DNA of 64,000 bases, from NCBI RefSeq assembly GCF_020099275.1, contig NZ_CP083646.1, forward strand, positions 2,542,001 through 2,606,000, read 5' to 3'. The DNA comes from Corynebacterium falsenii. GTDB taxonomy: Bacteria; Actinomycetota; Actinomycetes; Mycobacteriales; Mycobacteriaceae. The notes beneath the pieces are model-generated. The model ran no database searches and was not told the origin of the DNA. It saw only the letters and a list, made by a program, of their open reading frames with translations. The translations under genes were made by a program, and so were the position numbers. Numbering within the stretch: position 1 is the first letter of the stretch; each line of letters begins with the position of its first letter. Below are positions 9,457 to 17,584 of this stretch, one piece after another.

Positions 9457-10287
9457 ATGACCGCTACACAACGATCACCCCAGGCGACCGACCCCTACGA
9501 GGTGGCCCGCGAGGCCGCCGAGGCCCTGCGCGACACGCTCAAAGTGCCCACCTTTGACGCGGCAGTGGTCCTCGGATCCGGGTGGAAACCCGCAGCCGAC
9601 GTGATGACCGCGCAGGCTGAAACGGTCCACGAGTTTCCTATGTCTGACCTGCCGGGATTCCTCCCTCCCACCGCCGAAGGCCACGGCGGCACGGTCCGCT
9701 ACGCCAACCTGGGCGGCAAGCACATCCTCGTGCTTCTCGGCCGCACCCACGCCTACGAGGGCCACGAGCTGTGGCGCACCACCCACGCCGTGCGCACCGC
9801 GGCCGCCGCCGGCGTGAAGACCGTCGTTCTCACCAACGCCGCCGGTGGCCTCACTGAGGGCATGGAGGTCGGCGAGCCCGTGCTCATCGCCGATCACATC
9901 AACTTCACCGCACGCACCCCGCTGCAGGGCGCGAACTTCGTCAACCTCGTGGATGCCTACGCGCCGCACTTGCGGGAGAAGGTCACCAAGCTTCGGCCCG
10001 GTATGCGCGAGGCCGTGTACGCCATGATGCCCGGGCCGCAGTACGAAACCCCGGCGGAGATCCACATGCTCCGCACCCTCGGCGCCGGACTGGTGGGCAT
10101 GTCGACCGTTTACGAGACCATCGCCGCCCGCGAGGCCGGAGTGGATGTGCTCGGCATATCGTTGGTCACCAACCTCGCGGCCGGCGTGACCGGAGAGCCG
10201 CTCAACCACGAGGAAGTGCTCGCCGCGGGTAAGGCCGCCGCCCAGGACATGGGAGAGCTGCTCGCCCAGCTCGTGGAGTCGCTATGA
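9457..10287 (+). CDS. punA: purine nucleoside phosphorylase (trimeric type)
   Basis: 276 aa PNP that phosphorolyses (deoxy)inosine and (deoxy)guanosine to base plus (deoxy)ribose 1-phosphate. Seen are the phosphate loop VVLGSGWKP (37-45), GRTHAYEGHE, VVLTNAAGGL and the substrate-binding GPQYETPAEI followed by VGMSTVYETIAAREAG, all typical of the roughly 270-aa trimeric class. The stop overlaps the start of the downstream sugar-phosphate mutase (ATGA), so the enzyme producing pentose 1-phosphate is translationally coupled to an enzyme that can isomerise it. Confidence 0.95.
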   Translation: MTATQRSPQATDPYEVAREAAEALRDTLKVPTFDAAVVLGSGWKPAADVMTAQAETVHEFPMSDLPGFLPPTAEGHGGTVRYANLGGKHILVLLGRTHAYEGHELWRTTHAVRTAAAAGVKTVVLTNAAGGLTEGMEVGEPVLIADHINFTARTPLQGANFVNLVDAYAPHLREKVTKLRPGMREAVYAMMPGPQYETPAEIHMLRTLGAGLVGMSTVYETIAAREAGVDVLGISLVTNLAAGVTGEPLNHEEVLAAGKAAAQDMGELLAQLVESL

Positions 10288-11822
10288 GTCAGCTGACCTT
10301 CGGCACCGCCGGGATACGCGCCCACGTGGGCCCCGGCGCGGATCGGATGAACGTGGGCACCGTCACCCGCGCCACCGCCGGGGTGGCCGAGTGGTTGCGC
10401 ACCCACCGCAGCGCCCTCTCCCCCGATGGTGTGTTCCGCATCGCCGTCGGATTCGACGCCCGCTACGGCTCCCACGCCTTCGCGCGCGCCACTGCGGAAA
10501 CATTCGCCGGCGCTGGCTTCGATGTGACCTTGAATGCCGAGCCAGCCCCCACACCGGTGCTCGCCTGGCTGGTGCGCTCACGCAACTTCGACGCGGGAGT
10601 GCAGATCACCGCCTCGCACAATCCGGCTGAGGATAACGGCTACAAGCTCTACCTCGTCGGCGGTGCGCAGATCGTCTCCCCCGTCGATCGCGAGATCGAG
10701 CAGTGTATCAACGCTCAACCGACGGACCCCGCGCACATTCCCCGGTCCGAGGCCAAGAACCTCGACATGTCCGTGGTGTCCGGTTACGTCACCGCCATCA
10801 GTTCGCTCGTCGCCACCGGCGAGCAGCGCGTGCTGGCTCCGCGGCGCAAACTCAAGATCCTCTACACGCCCCTGCACGGCGTGGGCGGCAACGCAATGGA
10901 ATGGGCACTGCGCCTCAACGGCTTCGGCAACGTCCACTGCGTCCCATCGCAGCGCTGGCCAGACCCCACATTCCCCACCGTTTCCTTCCCCAACCCCGAG
11001 GAGCCCGGCGCCACCGACGCGCTCCTCGCCGAAGCGCGAGAGGTGGGCGCGGACCTGCTCATCGCCTTGGACCCGGATGCCGACCGCTGCATGCTCGGAA
11101 TCCACGACGGGGACTACCGGATGCTGCGGGGAGATGAAACTGGTCCGCTACTGGCGAAGTATGTGCTGGGGAGGCTGGTGGCGTTGGGGATAAAACCTGT
11201 GGTGGCGACGACCGTCGTGAGTTCCCAATTGCTCGGCCGGATGGCGCGCGCCGAAGGGTGGGACTATGTGGAGACGCTGACCGGGTTCAAACACCTGGCG
11301 CGGGCGGCGGATCATCGGCCCGGCGAGCTGGCGTTTGCCTACGAAGAAGCGATCGGTACGGCACCGACGCCGTGGTTGGTGGCGGACAAGGACGGCATCG
11401 CGACGGCCCTCATCGCGGCGGCATGGGCGGCCGAGCTGAGCGAGAAGGGCCGTAGCCTCGCCGACGAGCTGGCGGACATCGAGGAGACCTACGGTGTGTT
11501 CCGAACGGCGCAGGTCAGCGTGCGCACGGGATCGCGCGCGGAGGTGGAAAAGCTCATCGCGCAGTGCGCCGAGCAGCCACCCGAGGCGCTGGGAGATGTG
11601 CCCGTGACGGCGGGGCCACTCACGGACTCCACCGGCAACACCGGAGCCGGGGTTCGCCTGACCGGAAGTACGGACGCGGTGGCGGTGCGGGTCATCGCGC
11701 GGGCCTCAGGAACGGAAACGAAGGCGAAGTTCTACGTGGAGGTCTCGGGGTCAGACCGCGCCGAGGTCGAGCAGGTACTCAACCGAGTGATCGCGGACGT
11801 CAACGAGCTCACGTACCACTAG
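10284..11822 (+). CDS. pmmB: alpha-D-phosphohexomutase, PGM2-like (PmmB; possible phosphopentomutase)
   Basis: 512 aa. The N-terminal [18 protein letters not shown] is the signature of the PGM2 branch of the phosphohexomutases, and the catalytic phosphoserine loop is TASHNP (109-114, Ser111). The metal loop DPDADR and the sugar loop (AYEEAIG) follow, and the C-terminal phosphate-binding loop contains [12 protein letters not shown]. The family includes phosphomannomutase, glucose-1,6-bisphosphate synthase and the phosphopentomutase PGM2. The ATGA overlap with the PNP gene favours (deoxy)ribose 1-phosphate to 5-phosphate conversion here; that is inference. The 3' end overlaps upp by four bases. 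Confidence 0.88.
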   Translation: MSQLTFGTAGIRAHVGPGADRMNVGTVTRATAGVAEWLRTHRSALSPDGVFRIAVGFDARYGSHAFARATAETFAGAGFDVTLNAEPAPTPVLAWLVRSRNFDAGVQITASHNPAEDNGYKLYLVGGAQIVSPVDREIEQCINAQPTDPAHIPRSEAKNLDMSVVSGYVTAISSLVATGEQRVLAPRRKLKILYTPLHGVGGNAMEWALRLNGFGNVHCVPSQRWPDPTFPTVSFPNPEEPGATDALLAEAREVGADLLIALDPDADRCMLGIHDGDYRMLRGDETGPLLAKYVLGRLVALGIKPVVATTVVSSQLLGRMARAEGWDYVETLTGFKHLARAADHRPGELAFAYEEAIGTAPTPWLVADKDGIATALIAAAWAAELSEKGRSLADELADIEETYGVFRTAQVSVRTGSRAEVEKLIAQCAEQPPEALGDVPVTAGPLTDSTGNTGAGVRLTGSTDAVAVRVIARASGTETKAKFYVEVSGSDRAEVEQVLNRVIADVNELTYH

Positions 11823-12457
11823 AGATCCATGTTGCGTGGGCCGTAGAGGCGATCGCCCGCGTCGCCGAGGCCGGGGACGATGTAGGCATCCTCGTTGAGC
11901 GCCGGATCGATGGTGGCGGTGATGAGGCGCTTGACGGGCAGGCCGGACTCCACGAGGGCATCCACGCCCGGCTGGGCGGAGACCATGCAGATGCAGGTGA
12001 TATCGTCCGCGCCACGAGCCGCCAGCAGACGGATCGCGTGGAGCAGGGACCCACCGGTGGCGAGCATCGGGTCGACGAGGAACACGGGCTGGCCGGACAG
12101 ATCCTGCGGGAGTGCCTCGAGGTAGGGCACGGGCTCGTGGGTCTCTTCATCGCGGGCGAGGCCGATGAAGCCGACCTGCGCATCCGGGATCATGGACAGC
12201 GCCGGGTCGATCATGCCCAGGCCAGCGCGGATGACTGGGACGATGATCGGGGGTTTTTGCAGGCGGTAGCCCTCGGCGGTATCGACAGGGGTGTCTACGT
12301 CGAAGGTCTCGACCTGCAGGTCCACGCTGGCTTCGTAGACCAGCATGGTGCCGAGATCCGCGAGGGCGGCCCGGAAGGCTGCGTTGTTGCTGTTCTTATC
12401 TCTCATGATGGTGAGGCGCGAGGCCGCCAGAGGGTGCTTGACCACCTGAATATCCAT
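11819..12457 (-). CDS. upp: uracil phosphoribosyltransferase
   Basis: 212 aa, slightly longer than typical Upp (about 208). It converts uracil plus PRPP to UMP. The PRPP-binding segment is [17 protein letters not shown], and the uracil-binding region is [15 protein letters not shown] at the C-terminus ([16 protein letters not shown]). [18 protein letters not shown] and [10 protein letters not shown] are also characteristic. It is convergent with pmmB and completes the local salvage cluster. The start at 12457 is the only ATG that gives the usual N-terminus ([11 protein letters not shown]). Confidence 0.96.
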   Translation of the reverse strand: MDIQVVKHPLAASRLTIMRDKNSNNAAFRAALADLGTMLVYEASVDLQVETFDVDTPVDTAEGYRLQKPPIIVPVIRAGLGMIDPALSMIPDAQVGFIGLARDEETHEPVPYLEALPQDLSGQPVFLVDPMLATGGSLLHAIRLLAARGADDITCICMVSAQPGVDALVESGLPVKRLITATIDPALNEDAYIVPGLGDAGDRLYGPRNMDL

Positions 12458-12546
12458 AGGTTCTCAGTGTACTGAAAGAACCTGCGATGCCAGCGCGTCG
12501 GTGGCGGGGTGTGAACCTTTCCCCGACCGGCGGGGTCTAATGGTGC

Positions 12547-12843
12547 ATGAGTTATCTAAGTACCGACACCACAGACCTTGCCCACCTGGGGGCACGGGCC
12601 GAATCCATTGCCTGGGCTGCACGATCCCACCGCGCTGCCGTTCCCATGACGGGCGCGTTCTCCCCTGCTGCGCAGGCATGCGCTGCGGCGGTGGAGCGGG
12701 CGCGGATGGCTCATGCGCAGGCCGTGGCCCGTTCGGGGAGCTTTTTCTCCGACGCCGCCACGGGCCTGCACACACTCTGCCGCGAATTGGGTGACCACGA
12801 AGCAGCGTATTCCGGGAGCTTCGCCTCCACGGGGGTGGGGTAA
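12547..12843 (+). CDS. small helical protein, possibly WXG100/EspC-like
   Basis: 98 aa, alanine-rich, no signal peptide, no membrane segment and no cysteine pair. It appears helical throughout, with a central turn around residues 63-68 (RSGSFFSDAA) separating two helical halves. The size and helix-turn-helix look recall WXG100/DUF2580-type secretion-associated proteins, but there is no clear WxG motif, so this is a structural impression only. The stop (TAA) is followed immediately by the ATG of the NlpC/P60 gene, implying co-translation. No ribosome binding site is visible; an ATG just behind a TAATGG-like element could mean a leaderless or short-leader transcript. Confidence 0.65.
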   Translation: MSYLSTDTTDLAHLGARAESIAWAARSHRAAVPMTGAFSPAAQACAAAVERARMAHAQAVARSGSFFSDAATGLHTLCRELGDHEAAYSGSFASTGVG

Positions 12844-13743
12844 ATGATTGATCTGGGAACCTTGCTGCGCCCCATTGAGCAGGTAGTGCCGTCACCGCTG
12901 CTAGGCGGCGCTTCGGCCGTGGTGGCGGACTTGGATTCGGCGGAGGGGCGGGCGCTGCTGGAATCCATGAGTGTGCTGGCTACCCAGGCTATTGCGGGTG
13001 CTGCCGGGGAGGCTATCACCGCGTCACTGGGAAACGAGGCTGCGGTGCTGGGCCAAGTCCTCGATGCGGGCCACGAGGTGGATGACGTGGCGTGGGAGGC
13101 GGAGGCTGTGGTGCAGGCCGCGATCCGGGACCTCACGGCCATCGCCGGGGATTGCCTAGCTGAGCTGAGCTCCGTGGCTCCCGCCACAATGATGAACCCA
13201 ATGGCGGCGGGCACGACACTGCTACCAATTGCCCTCCGGCACTGGGAACGCGCCGAGGTGCGGTATCAGCAGATGGAGGCAGAGCTGACGGAGCTGACGC
13301 AGCTGGTTGAGCGGGTGGAGATTCCTGTGGAGCATTCGGAGGTGGTGCAGGCAGCGCAGCCGGATGCGCCAACTGACACGGCCCCGCCGAGCAGCGGCCA
13401 GGCGAGCGCGGCCGTCGCGGCGGCGAAATCCGCTCTAGGCACGCCGTACCAGTGGGGTGGGACAACCCCGGGTCAGGGTCTGGACTGCAGCGGGTTGACG
13501 CAGTGGGCCTACGCCCAGGCCGGCGTGGATATCCCCCGCACGGCCGAAGCTCAGGCAATTGGTCCGCAGATCCCCCGCGATCAGGTCCAACCTGGGGATC
13601 TGGCGGTGTGGGATGGCCACGTGGCCATGGTCGTGGAGGACGGCCAGATGATCGAGGCGGGCGATCCGGTGCAGATCAACCCGATTCGACAGGACAATAT
13701 CGGCATGACATTCAGGGGCTTCTACCGCCCAACGGCGGCATAG
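12844..13743 (+). CDS. NlpC/P60 peptidoglycan hydrolase-type protein without a signal peptide
   Basis: 299 aa. The C-terminal 110 residues form an NlpC/P60 cysteine peptidase: AKSALGTPYQWGGTTPG, DCSGL with catalytic Cys215, and GHVAMV with His259. The N-terminal 160 residues are alanine-rich and helical (several amphipathic helices, charged LTELTQLVERVE near 150-158), followed by a Pro/Ala/Thr linker (170-187). There is no Sec or Tat signal and no membrane segment, unusual for an enzyme whose family cuts cell-wall peptides. It follows the small helical protein with no gap and precedes a 51-aa gene by 20 bases. Export through a type VII-like route is one explanation; a cytoplasmic role is the alternative. 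Confidence 0.85.
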   Translation: MIDLGTLLRPIEQVVPSPLLGGASAVVADLDSAEGRALLESMSVLATQAIAGAAGEAITASLGNEAAVLGQVLDAGHEVDDVAWEAEAVVQAAIRDLTAIAGDCLAELSSVAPATMMNPMAAGTTLLPIALRHWERAEVRYQQMEAELTELTQLVERVEIPVEHSEVVQAAQPDAPTDTAPPSSGQASAAVAAAKSALGTPYQWGGTTPGQGLDCSGLTQWAYAQAGVDIPRTAEAQAIGPQIPRDQVQPGDLAVWDGHVAMVVEDGQMIEAGDPVQINPIRQDNIGMTFRGFYRPTAA

Positions 13744-13763
13744 GGAAATAGGGAGGCAGAGCG

Positions 13764-13919
13764 ATGGTGCGTCACACTGGTGGACTGGCTCGGGTTGTGA
13801 CCCAACCGGAGCCTCGGGAGTACCTGCTGGCCCAATTCTTGGGCGAAGAACCGGCAACGGTACCGGCGGTTCTCACCAACGAACTGCGGCAGCGCAGTGA
13901 GGTGGTCGAAGAAAAGTAA
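13764..13919 (+). CDS. 51-aa small protein of unknown function
   Basis: A short frame with a strong ribosome binding site (GGAGG, seven bases before the ATG) starting 20 bases after the NlpC/P60 stop. The product (MVRHTGGLARVV...SEVVEEK) has no membrane segment and no motif I recognise; the middle contains REYLLAQFLGEEP, likely helical. Position and ribosome binding site suggest it is translated with the preceding two genes and could be a partner or immunity-type protein for the NlpC/P60 product; that is inference. It is followed after 26 bases by the Rv3311-like gene. Confidence 0.65.
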   Translation: MVRHTGGLARVVTQPEPREYLLAQFLGEEPATVPAVLTNELRQRSEVVEEK

Positions 13920-13945
13920 CGGGGTGACGGGTAGAATTCAGCTTC

Positions 13946-15193
13946 ATGGCAGCAGATAAAGGCATGAAAACATTCGGAACGGGCATCGTGGCTCTAGAAA
14001 TGGAGCTCACCAGCGGAACCTGGTACACACTGTGGGCTCCGAACTGGATCGTCAAGGGCGAAGCATGGCAGGCTTTCCTGGGCGACGATGACAACCTGTT
14101 CGTGTTTCGCAACCCCGCTCACCTGCTCGCGTTCATCAACGATGGTGGCCGCAACGAACTAGCCGATCACCCCAAGTGGCCCGAGTTCGCCAAGAACTTG
14201 GCCATCAACGTGGTGCCCACATCGAAGACCACCGTGAGCTTGGTCGAACTACCCCGCCAGCTGGCCCAGCGCCCTGGCTACGAATCCACCATGGCGGTGA
14301 CGCGTGGTTTCGACCTGCTTCGTTCCTTCGGCAGCGTGCTGGGCATCAGCAGCATCAACACGTGGTTCAGCTCCTACTCCATCCTCAACAACACCCGGCG
14401 CGGCGCCGATCACTACCAGTCCCAAACGGGGCAGGAGGAATGGTCCGCCGTGGGCCGCACAGTGGTCGACCGGTGGGCCACGATGCTCGACGACATTGAG
14501 GACTACCTGAGCTCCCCCGAGATCGAGGAAGACAAGATCACCCAGGCTCAGAACGATATCGACGCAGCGGAAAAGGCCCGCGAGGAGAAGCGCGCCGCTC
14601 TCGCCAAGAAGGAAGAGGAAGCTGCCGAGGAGGCCGATCCCTACGACTCCACGCTTTGGGCGGAGGTGGGCATCGACCCGATCCGCATCAGCATGGACGG
14701 ACAGTACGTCTACACCCTGCGCTGCTATGTGGATGGCAAACCGCGATTCCTGGGTAGCCACGGCCAGATCAACACCTTCCCCAACTCGCGCTCGCTCGTG
14801 CGCTGGCTCATTGACGCACCCGAGCACGATTTGGATCAGCTCAGCACGTGGGGCGATGTGCTCACTGCAGCCAACGCCGGCGAGCTCGAAGTCACGGTGC
14901 ACGAATCCAACCAATACTCGTTCACCGGGCTGCGGGAAGACATTGGAACGTCCATCGAAGCCGTGGACACCAAGCAGCTAGGTCGCGCTTATGAGCTTCT
15001 AGCGGATGCCGCAGACTGGGCCGGAGACGACGGCGTGAACGAGGTTCTGCTGGCCTACCCGGAGCTGCAGAACTACCTGGCCTACATGCTGGGCTCCCCC
15101 AGCGAAGGAACTCCGTCTGCTCCTTTCGATAAGGAAGTCAAGGGCTGGAAAGCCCTGGAAGACGGACTGATCAAGCGCTTCACGAAGTTCTGA
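13946..15193 (+). CDS. conserved actinobacterial protein, Rv3311-like
   Basis: 415 aa. It resembles mycobacterial Rv3311, sometimes labelled a primosomal protein without support: VALEMELTSGTWYTLWAPNW near the start, FLGDDDNLFVFRNPAHLLAFI, then a highly charged, probably coiled-coil stretch (about 195-235, EKAREEKRAALAKKEEE). The C-terminal half repeats the theme: LWAEVGIDPIRISMDGQYVYTLRCYVDGKPRFLGSHG. The two halves therefore look like an internal duplication of one fold. No signal peptide or membrane segment. Function unknown. It ends before a strong hairpin terminator. Confidence 0.75.
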   Translation: MAADKGMKTFGTGIVALEMELTSGTWYTLWAPNWIVKGEAWQAFLGDDDNLFVFRNPAHLLAFINDGGRNELADHPKWPEFAKNLAINVVPTSKTTVSLVELPRQLAQRPGYESTMAVTRGFDLLRSFGSVLGISSINTWFSSYSILNNTRRGADHYQSQTGQEEWSAVGRTVVDRWATMLDDIEDYLSSPEIEEDKITQAQNDIDAAEKAREEKRAALAKKEEEAAEEADPYDSTLWAEVGIDPIRISMDGQYVYTLRCYVDGKPRFLGSHGQINTFPNSRSLVRWLIDAPEHDLDQLSTWGDVLTAANAGELEVTVHESNQYSFTGLREDIGTSIEAVDTKQLGRAYELLADAADWAGDDGVNEVLLAYPELQNYLAYMLGSPSEGTPSAPFDKEVKGWKALEDGLIKRFTKF

Positions 15194-15221
15194 TCGCACC
15201 CAGAATAGACACACAATAGGC

Positions 15222-15264
15222 AAAGGCCCCGCAGGCTCAAGGGAGAAAAACCTGCGGGGCCTTT
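15222..15264 (+). terminator. intrinsic terminator after the Rv3311-like gene
   Basis: A perfect 14-base stem (AAAGGCCCCGCAGG at 15222-15235 and its complement at 15251-15264) with a 15-base loop lies 28 bases after the stop codon. The A/T ends of the stem could also allow it to work for the convergent gene. Confidence 0.85.
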
Positions 15265-15292
15265 GGCCTCGACTGATCTCAAGAGGAAGAAC

Positions 15293-15310
15293 CCGCCCTA
15301 GGCAGGGCGG
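15293..15310 (-). terminator. terminator-like hairpin behind the 99-aa repeat protein
   Basis: The inverted repeat CCGCCCT/AGGGCGG with a four-base loop starts 11 bases past the stop of the minus-strand gene. On that strand it is followed by a T-rich run (GTTCTTCCTCTT). Confidence 0.7.
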
Positions 15311-15321
15311 TTGCGAGAGAA

Positions 15322-15621
15322 CTACTCCTGAGTTGCGGCAGCAGCGTCGGTTGCCTCAGCACCAGCGTTAGCAGCGTCGGTGGCACCAGCAGCAGCGTCA
15401 CCAGCGCCAGCAGCGGCATCGCCGGCACCAGCAGCAGCGTCACCGGCACCTGCAGCAGCGTCGCCAGCCTCGGAGGAGGAGTCGATTGCCGAGGAGCCGA
15501 GGTCAACAACGCCGCCAACCGTGTTCAAGATGGCCTGAGCCAGCTTAGACCAGTTGCCGGAGATGGCGCTGAAAACGATGTCGATGATGTTGCCGCCGAG
15601 GTCTACGATCTGATCGATCAT
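15322..15621 (-). CDS. small repeat-bearing protein, possible PorA/PorH-type cell-envelope protein
   Basis: 99 aa. Residues 1-46 form a hydrophobic-amphipathic helical stretch without a signal peptide (MIDQIVDLGGNIIDIVFSAI then GNWSKLAQAILNTVGGVVDL). Residues 53-80 are four exact repeats of GDAAAGA, and the tail is acidic and alanine-rich. Small, acidic, signal-less amphipathic proteins of this kind in corynebacteria include the outer-membrane channel formers PorA and PorH; the resemblance is in character, not clear identity. The ATG at 15621 has a GGAAAGGA region upstream. It is a single gene with its own terminator and an unusually palindromic upstream region. Alternatives are a phasin-like or histone-like alanine-rich protein. 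Confidence 0.6.
   Translation of the reverse strand: MIDQIVDLGGNIIDIVFSAISGNWSKLAQAILNTVGGVVDLGSSAIDSSSEAGDAAAGAGDAAAGAGDAAAGAGDAAAGATDAANAGAEATDAAAATQE
15382..15465. repeat. four tandem 21-bp units inside the small-protein gene
   Basis: The DNA encodes GDAAAGA four times. The units differ at synonymous positions but keep the protein repeat exact. The unit is a multiple of three, so a copy-number change would alter length without shifting the frame. Confidence 0.85.
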
Positions 15622-15703
15622 GAGGGGTGTTTCCTTTCCACATTTTCCCGTTGGGCTGTTGCCCTAGGACACACAGTAACAACCCCAACCCGCTGTTGAA
15701 CAC

Positions 15704-15749
15704 GTACAAAAGTATCTACTTTTCGGCCTTCTGAGGGATACTTTCGTAC
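15704..15749. promoter_or_regulatory. overlapping palindromes upstream of the 99-aa protein (candidate operator)
   Basis: GTACAAAAGTATC (15704-15716) and GATACTTTCGTAC (15737-15749) form a 13-base inverted repeat with one mismatch. A second, perfect palindrome, AAAAGTA-TC-TACTTTT, overlaps it at 15708-15723. The element lies 83-128 bases upstream of the start codon of the minus-strand gene. Three copies of an AAAGTA core in alternating orientation suggest a multimeric regulator, though RNA structure behind the upstream ABC gene is an alternative. Confidence 0.5.
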
Positions 15750-15784
15750 ACACCCATCCGGGGGAGAATAGCGCGGTAAGAAAC

Positions 15785-16594
15785 TTAGTTTTCCCTGCTC
15801 AGCTCATGATTCAGCGATTCAAGTTCCCCACCGCCAGCCATCTCTTGGGTGAGCTGCTCGAGCGTCACATCCTCGTAGCGCGCATCCAACGTCTGCTCAC
15901 CCTTGTTGAGGAGAATGAAGTGGTTGCCCACCAAGTACGCGTGATGCGGATTGTGGGTAATAAGCACCACGCCCACGCCGCGCTCAGCGGCCGCCCTAAC
16001 GAACTTCAGAACCATCCCGGATTGCTTCACACCCAGCGCCGCCGTGGGCTCGTCGAGGATGAGCACCCGCGCGCCGAAGTACACGGCGCGGGCGATAGCA
16101 ACCACCTGGCGCTGACCACCGGACAGGGTGCTGATCGGCACCTCCACGTCATCCAGGTGCACGCCCATTGCCTCAAGCTGCTCCGCGGTGATCGCGCGCA
16201 TCTCGTCGGCTTTAAGCACGCCGAACTTCCCCGTCAGCTCCTGGCCGAGGAAGAAGTTGCGCCACACGGACATCTGATCCACCACGGCCAAATCCTGGTA
16301 CACAGTGGCAATGCCGCGATCGAGGGCATCCTTCGGGCCGGAGAAGTGCACGGGCTCCCCATCCACCAAAAACTCCCCCGACGTGTGCTTGTGACGGCCC
16401 GCGAGGATCTTAATGAGCGTGGACTTTCCGGCACCATTGTCTCCAAGGATGCAGGTCACCTGCGCCGGGAAGATCCCCAGGTCGATACCCTTGAGGACGT
16501 GGACGTCTCCGTAGTCCTTCGTGGCATCCCGGAGTTCGATGATGGGGGCGTCGGACAAAGAATCAGTGACTGACGTATCTACTGCGGAGGTCAT
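15785..16594 (-). CDS. CUT2-type sugar ABC transporter ATP-binding protein
   Basis: 269 aa with one nucleotide-binding domain: Walker A GDNGAGKST (51-59), signature LSGGQRQ, Walker B VLILDEPTAAL, and a switch histidine in VVLITHNPHH. Single-domain ATPases of this kind (FrcA-like) serve CUT2 importers, in contrast to the duplicated RbsA/MglA form. It is last in a binding protein-permease-ATPase operon and begins directly after the permease stop (TAAATG). Confidence 0.92.
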   Translation of the reverse strand: MTSAVDTSVTDSLSDAPIIELRDATKDYGDVHVLKGIDLGIFPAQVTCILGDNGAGKSTLIKILAGRHKHTSGEFLVDGEPVHFSGPKDALDRGIATVYQDLAVVDQMSVWRNFFLGQELTGKFGVLKADEMRAITAEQLEAMGVHLDDVEVPISTLSGGQRQVVAIARAVYFGARVLILDEPTAALGVKQSGMVLKFVRAAAERGVGVVLITHNPHHAYLVGNHFILLNKGEQTLDARYEDVTLEQLTQEMAGGGELESLNHELSREN

Positions 16595-17584
16595 TTAGGC
16601 CCTACCTCCCGAGGTGAAGCGGGAGAACGAATTGTTGGTGATCACGGCGAACAAGAGCATGGCGCCGAGGAAGAACTTGAACCAATCCGGATTCCACCCG
16701 GCATACACGATCCCCTGGTTCGTCATGCCGAAGATGAGCGCACCGATCGCCGTGCCGATCGCGGTGCCGCGGCCGCCCGTGAGTGCGCACCCGCCGATCA
16801 CCGCGGCAATGATGTAGAGGAACTCGTTTCCGACGCCTTGGCCGGCCTGGATCGAATCAAATGCGAAAAGCGTGTGCATTCCCACAAACCATGCGGCAAA
16901 GCCGACGAACATGAACAAGATAATCTTCACGCGCCGGACGGGAACACCGACGGCGCGGGCGGCTTCGGCGTCGCCGCCCACGGCGAAGATCCAGTTACCG
17001 AAACGAGTCTTGAACAGCAAGAACGTGGCGATGGCGACGAACAGCAACCACCAGAACACCGTGACCTTTACGTTGACGCCCAGGATGTTGACCGAGGAGG
17101 CGAACACGGCCTTGGCGGAGGCGAAGCCCTCCATGTCGGAGATCGTGGGCGTGGCCACCTGGCCGGTGACTAGCTTCGTGACGGCCAGGTTGATGCCCTG
17201 AAGCATGAGGAACGTGGCGAGGGTGATGAGGAATGACGGGATGCCGGTGCGCATCACCATGTACCCATTGAACGCGCCCACCGCCAGGGCGATAAGGAGG
17301 GAGAGGAACACGCCGACCCAGGAGTTGAGCCAGAAGTTGTAGTTCAGCATCGTCGCCGCGAGTGCCGCGGTGGTGACTGCCACGCCGGAGGACAGATCGA
17401 ACTCGTCGCCGATCATGAGGATGCCGACCGCAAGCGCCATGATGCCCATGGTGGAGCTGGCGTAGAGCACGGTAGCGAGGGCGTCGAGGGAGCGGAAGGG
17501 CGGGGCCACGATCATGAAGAGCGTGAAGATGACGATGGCGCCGAGGACCGAGGTGAGCTCGGGGCGTTTGAGAATCGCTGGCAT
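16595..17584 (-). CDS. CUT2-type sugar ABC transporter permease
   Basis: 329 aa, eight to ten hydrophobic segments, RbsC/FrcC family. Seen are IGDEFDLSSG near residue 60, GAFNGYMVMRTGIPSFLITLATFL, and the conserved IIAAVIGGCALTGGRGTAIGTAIGALIFGM region. It forms the inner-membrane channel with the adjacent ATPase. Its ATG follows the binding-protein stop without a gap (TAAATG). Confidence 0.92.
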   Translation of the reverse strand: MPAILKRPELTSVLGAIVIFTLFMIVAPPFRSLDALATVLYASSTMGIMALAVGILMIGDEFDLSSGVAVTTAALAATMLNYNFWLNSWVGVFLSLLIALAVGAFNGYMVMRTGIPSFLITLATFLMLQGINLAVTKLVTGQVATPTISDMEGFASAKAVFASSVNILGVNVKVTVFWWLLFVAIATFLLFKTRFGNWIFAVGGDAEAARAVGVPVRRVKIILFMFVGFAAWFVGMHTLFAFDSIQAGQGVGNEFLYIIAAVIGGCALTGGRGTAIGTAIGALIFGMTNQGIVYAGWNPDWFKFFLGAMLLFAVITNNSFSRFTSGGRA

